Below, in pieces: positions 4,911 to 6,574 of a stretch of 6,574 bases of DNA. The DNA lies in assembly GCA_045542335.1 (NCBI GenBank), contig JAZQKV010000089.1, forward strand, positions 1 to 6,574, given 5' to 3'. The notes beneath the pieces were generated by a model that saw only the letters and a list, made by a program, of their open reading frames with translations, searched no databases and had not been told where the DNA came from. Position numbers and translations under genes: made by a program. Every line of letters starts with the position of its first letter. Position 1 is the stretch's first letter. The stretch comes from CAKSUT01 sp045542335 (GTDB lineage Bacteria; Bacillota; Clostridia; Oscillospirales; CAG-382).

Positions 4911-5610
4911 CTACTATTTCACCGAGCCCTTTTACCCAATTCAAAGCAAAACGCACAGACGAATTTTTATTGCAACAGATTTGTTTTATGACCTGTTGAT
5001 TGCGGCAAGGGTTCGGGACGACGTTCCGGCTCTTGCCGTTTCACTTGAAAACAGCTTTGGTTCGGTCAAAGAAATCATGAATATTCCCTGCCAGCGGCTT
5101 GAAAAGTGTTTTGACATAGGCACAGAGCTTGCCGTAAACATCAAAGTTATCGGGACGGTTTTTGAAAAATACCGTCAATCAAGGAAAAAGAAAGTGGCGG
5201 ACGTCGAAAAGCAAAGCATTGAAAGCATTTTCAAGATGCTTGAAAAAGAAATTGCCGGTCTTCCGGAGGAATCATTTGCATATATTTTCACAAGCTCAAG
5301 CGGCGAAACCGGAAGAGTTCATTTCAATTCACGGGAGCATGAGTTTTCGTCCCCGATTGTTATTTCCGAGGTAATTCGCAACGCAATTCTTGAAGATGCC
5401 TGCGAAGTATTCTGCGCCCACAATCACCCCACCGGTAGTGAGCCGTCCGAGCATGATTATCAAGCCGCACAAATTCTTCGCTGTCGCCTTGATGCCTACT
5501 CGGTAAAGCTTGACAACTTTTTCTTTTTTACGCCGGATTCCCCGGGCAAAAGCGGCAAGAATATTTCATTTGAAAGTGCTCGCAATAATCTTCTCGGCAA
5601 ATTCAGATAA
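4882..5610 (+). CDS. radC: RadC-like JAMM/JAB domain protein
   Basis: A 242-residue protein with RadC architecture. An N-terminal helix-hairpin-helix-like region (about 34-98, with SFGSVKEIMNIPCQRLEKCFDIG at its centre) precedes a C-terminal JAMM metalloprotease-fold domain (about 130-235). Metal ligands are visible as His180, His182 and Asp192 in AHNHPTGSEPSEHD, with Glu163 as the likely catalytic acid. The spacing from the second His to the Ser is six residues, not the usual seven. The N-terminus is divergent and lacks the typical PREKL-type opening. RadC proteins were named for DNA repair, but their biochemical role is unsettled. ATG 4882 is chosen, with GAGGGA (4866-4871) 10 bases upstream. 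ATG 4858 or TTG 4855 would add eight or nine residues without a better site. It overlaps kdgK by 29 bases in another frame, so translation is probably coupled, and it ends 46 bases before the shared terminator. Confidence 0.85.
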   Translation: MAAPEEFRDNYYFTEPFYPIQSKTHRRIFIATDLFYDLLIAARVRDDVPALAVSLENSFGSVKEIMNIPCQRLEKCFDIGTELAVNIKVIGTVFEKYRQSRKKKVADVEKQSIESIFKMLEKEIAGLPEESFAYIFTSSSGETGRVHFNSREHEFSSPIVISEVIRNAILEDACEVFCAHNHPTGSEPSEHDYQAAQILRCRLDAYSVKLDNFFFFTPDSPGKSGKNISFESARNNLLGKFR

Positions 5611-5656
5611 ACAACCAATTTCACATCAACACATCAAAAACTTCATCACAACAGAA

Positions 5657-5693
5657 AAGAGGTCGGACTTTTGTCCGACCTCTTGATGTTTTT
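5657..5693. terminator. Strong bidirectional terminator between radC and secG
   Basis: AAGAGGTCGGAC (5657-5668) and GTCCGACCTCTT (5673-5684) form a perfect 12-bp stem with a TTTT loop. It is followed by GATGTTTTTAA on the plus strand and by TTCTGTTG on the minus strand. It lies between two convergent genes and should end both transcripts. Confidence 0.9.
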
Positions 5694-5706
5694 AACTTAA
5701 AAAGCC

Positions 5707-6156
5707 TTATGCTTCAGCTGTTTCTGTTTCAGCCTCTGCTTCTGTTTCAGCTTCAGCCTCTGTTTCAGCCTCTGCCTCTGCCTCTGTTTCAGCCTCTGCC
5801 TCTGTTTCAGCTTCTGCTTCTGTTTCAGCTTCAGCTTCTGCTTCTGTTTCGTCCTCAACAAGTGTTCCGTCTTCAACAACAATATCGTCTGTTACAACTG
5901 TGCCGTTGTTGTCGTTTGTTCCGCTTCCGCTCATAACGTAAAGAACAAGAACAAGGATAACAAAAACAATTGCAACGATTGTTGTGAGCTTGGAAAGGAG
6001 AGCGTCAACTGACTTGCCCTTCTGCTTGCCGAAAAATGTTTCTGCGCCGCCGGCGATTGTGCCGGAAAGTCTGTGGTTCTTGCTGCTCTGGAGAAGAACT
6101 GCCACAATAAGAAATACTGCCATGATCAAAAGCAATACGCCAATAAAAATCTGCAT
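5707..6156 (-). CDS. secG: Preprotein translocase subunit SecG with acidic repeat tail
   Basis: The first 77 residues are a complete SecG: membrane helix 1 at about 2-23, a cytoplasmic loop with GTIAGGAETFFGKQKGKSVDALLSKLTT (32-59) and helix 2 at about 59-76. SecG sits with SecYE in the membrane and assists SecA-driven export. Normal bacterial SecG ends near here (about 75-80 residues), but this one continues for about 70 more: a linker of Asn, Asp, Gly and Val, then ETEAEA-type repeats (102-147) ending TETAEA. If topology is as in E. coli SecG, with both ends out, the acidic tail lies on the outer face of the membrane. The start is firm, with GGAGG 8 bases before ATG 6156. It appears monocistronic, with its own promoter (6218-6246) and a shared terminator. 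Confidence 0.95.
   Translation of the reverse strand: MQIFIGVLLLIMAVFLIVAVLLQSSKNHRLSGTIAGGAETFFGKQKGKSVDALLSKLTTIVAIVFVILVLVLYVMSGSGTNDNNGTVVTDDIVVEDGTLVEDETEAEAEAETEAEAETEAEAETEAEAEAETEAEAETEAEAETETAEA
5716..5853 (-). repeat. In-frame repeat coding the ETEAEA tail of SecG
   Basis: The segment is an imperfect array of GAA/GAG, ACA and GCA/GCT/GCC codons coding repeated ETEAEA and ETEAEAEA units. Period is 18 bases with some 24-base units, all keeping frame. Synonymous codon variation between units (for example GCT, GCA and GCC) shows it is not a very recent expansion of one unit. Such arrays are prone to length change by slippage and to assembly error. Confidence 0.85.
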
Positions 6157-6185
6157 TTTAAATTCCTCCGAAATTTTTTATACTA

Positions 6186-6204
6186 AGTATGCTTCGCACA
6201 TACT
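6186..6204 (-). other. Hairpin in the secG 5' leader
   Basis: AGTATG (6186-6191) pairs with CATACT (6199-6204) around a 7-base loop. It stands between the secG transcription start and its ribosome binding site. It has no T run and is not a terminator. It may protect the 5' end of the mRNA. Confidence 0.45.
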
Positions 6205-6217
6205 CGCAACAACCTGT

Positions 6218-6246
6218 ATTATACCACACAATTTTCAACATTGCAA
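6218..6246 (-). promoter_or_regulatory. Sigma-A promoter for secG
   Basis: On the minus strand TTGCAA (6241-6246), a 17-bp spacer and a perfect TATAAT (6218-6223) preceded by TGG form an extended -10 promoter. The leader to the ATG at 6156 would be about 55 bases. This suggests secG is transcribed separately from the gene upstream at 6406-6574. Confidence 0.7.
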
Positions 6247-6342
6247 TAGCTTTTCGCAAAAAAATAAAAATGTTACAATTTATGGTATTTTACCAATGTC
6301 GCCTGTTTGCATTGTGGTTTTATTATTCATTCCCATAATCGC

Positions 6343-6375
6343 CTTACAGGCATACCGCTGTAAGCAATATGCCTG
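6343..6375 (-). other. Two mutually exclusive hairpins after the partial gene
   Basis: CAGGCATA (6347-6354) can pair perfectly with TATGCCTG (6368-6375), while CTTACAG (6343-6349) can pair with CTGTAAG (6358-6364). The stems share bases, so only one can form at a time. Neither is followed by a T run on either strand, so this is not a standard intrinsic terminator, though it lies just where the partial gene's transcript should end. The rest of 6247-6405 shows no gene. Confidence 0.4.
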
Positions 6376-6405
6376 CATGACAATCTAATTCTGATTCAAA
6401 GCCGC

Positions 6406-6574
6406 TTATTCAGCTTTTTCTTCTTCGGGCTGTTCCTCGGTTGTCTGCTCGGATTCTTCTGCCTCTGCATCCTCGGTTTCTTCGCCCTCAGCGGTTTCCT
6501 CACCCTCGGCTGCTTCTTCGCCCTCGGTTGTTTCTTCGGACTCCGCCTCTGCTTCTTCCTCTGCTTCTTCCTCT
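6406..6574 (-). CDS. 3' end of a gene with a Glu-rich acidic C-terminus (partial)
   Basis: Only the last 55 codons and the TAA stop (6406-6408) are in the window; the 5' end lies beyond the right edge. The visible tail is about 30 Glu of 55 residues, with Ala, Thr and Gly, including the near-repeats AAEGEE and TAEGEE (about 21-31), and ends PEEEKAE. There is one Lys and almost no hydrophobic residue, so it must be disordered and strongly negative. The body of the protein is outside the window, and the family cannot be told from the tail: ribosomal proteins, trigger factor and membrane proteins in Clostridia can all carry such ends. Codon use (GAA/GAG mixed, GCA, ACC) resembles the SecG tail. 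It shares strand with secG but is separated from it by 249 bases containing the secG promoter. Confidence 0.85.
   Translation of the reverse strand, partial: EEEAEEEAEAESEETTEGEEAAEGEETAEGEETEDAEAEESEQTTEEQPEEEKAE

Noticed and set aside
5709..5936. Leu/Gln-rich plus-strand open frame across the secG tail
   Set aside because: It comes from reading the ETEAEA-coding repeat on the opposite strand; the low complexity keeps all frames open.
5984..6388. 134-codon plus-strand open frame across the secG start and upstream region
   Set aside because: It is antisense to the conserved SecG N-terminus and crosses the secG promoter and ribosome binding site.

Overview
The window looks like chromosomal DNA of a low-to-mid GC Gram-positive gut bacterium of the Clostridia, most likely the Oscillospiraceae/Ruminococcaceae side. 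This is inferred from the strong AGGAGG-type ribosome binding sites, consensus sigma-A promoters, clear intrinsic terminators and the kinds of protein present. No rRNA or intact tRNA is present to fix the taxonomy.

Layout. Positions 1-426 are non-coding: a short tRNA-like or repeat-like fragment, then three head-to-tail copies of a 122-bp hairpin-rich repeat. Next, on the minus strand, comes a single gene for a cytoplasmic Asp-box beta-propeller protein (585-1637) with its own promoter and terminator. A three-gene minus-strand operon follows: rlmH (23S rRNA pseudouridine methyltransferase), a Cof-type HAD phosphatase and a short MGMT-family protein, ending at a terminator at 1741-1787. The divergent region 3477-3890 holds a near-perfect sigma-A promoter for the plus strand, weak promoter candidates and a palindrome on the rlmH side, and a fourth, diverged copy of the 122-bp repeat inside the predicted 5' leader of the next gene. 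On the plus strand lie a PfkB-family sugar kinase, probably 2-keto-3-deoxygluconate kinase, and an overlapping RadC-like JAMM-domain gene, ending in a strong bidirectional terminator. Convergent to it is secG, which carries a long acidic ETEAEA-repeat tail. At the right edge is the 3' end of another minus-strand gene, also with a very acidic tail.

How the parts relate. Most genes are housekeeping: translation (rlmH), secretion (secG), DNA repair (MGMT and RadC families) and sugar acid metabolism (kinase). No phage, CRISPR, transposase or classical defence locus is visible. The most unusual content is the dispersed 122-bp repeat family. Its paired stems are kept between copies, partly by G-U changes, and one copy appears to be transcribed as part of the kinase mRNA leader. 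The second unusual item is the pair of neighbouring genes with acidic low-complexity C-termini.
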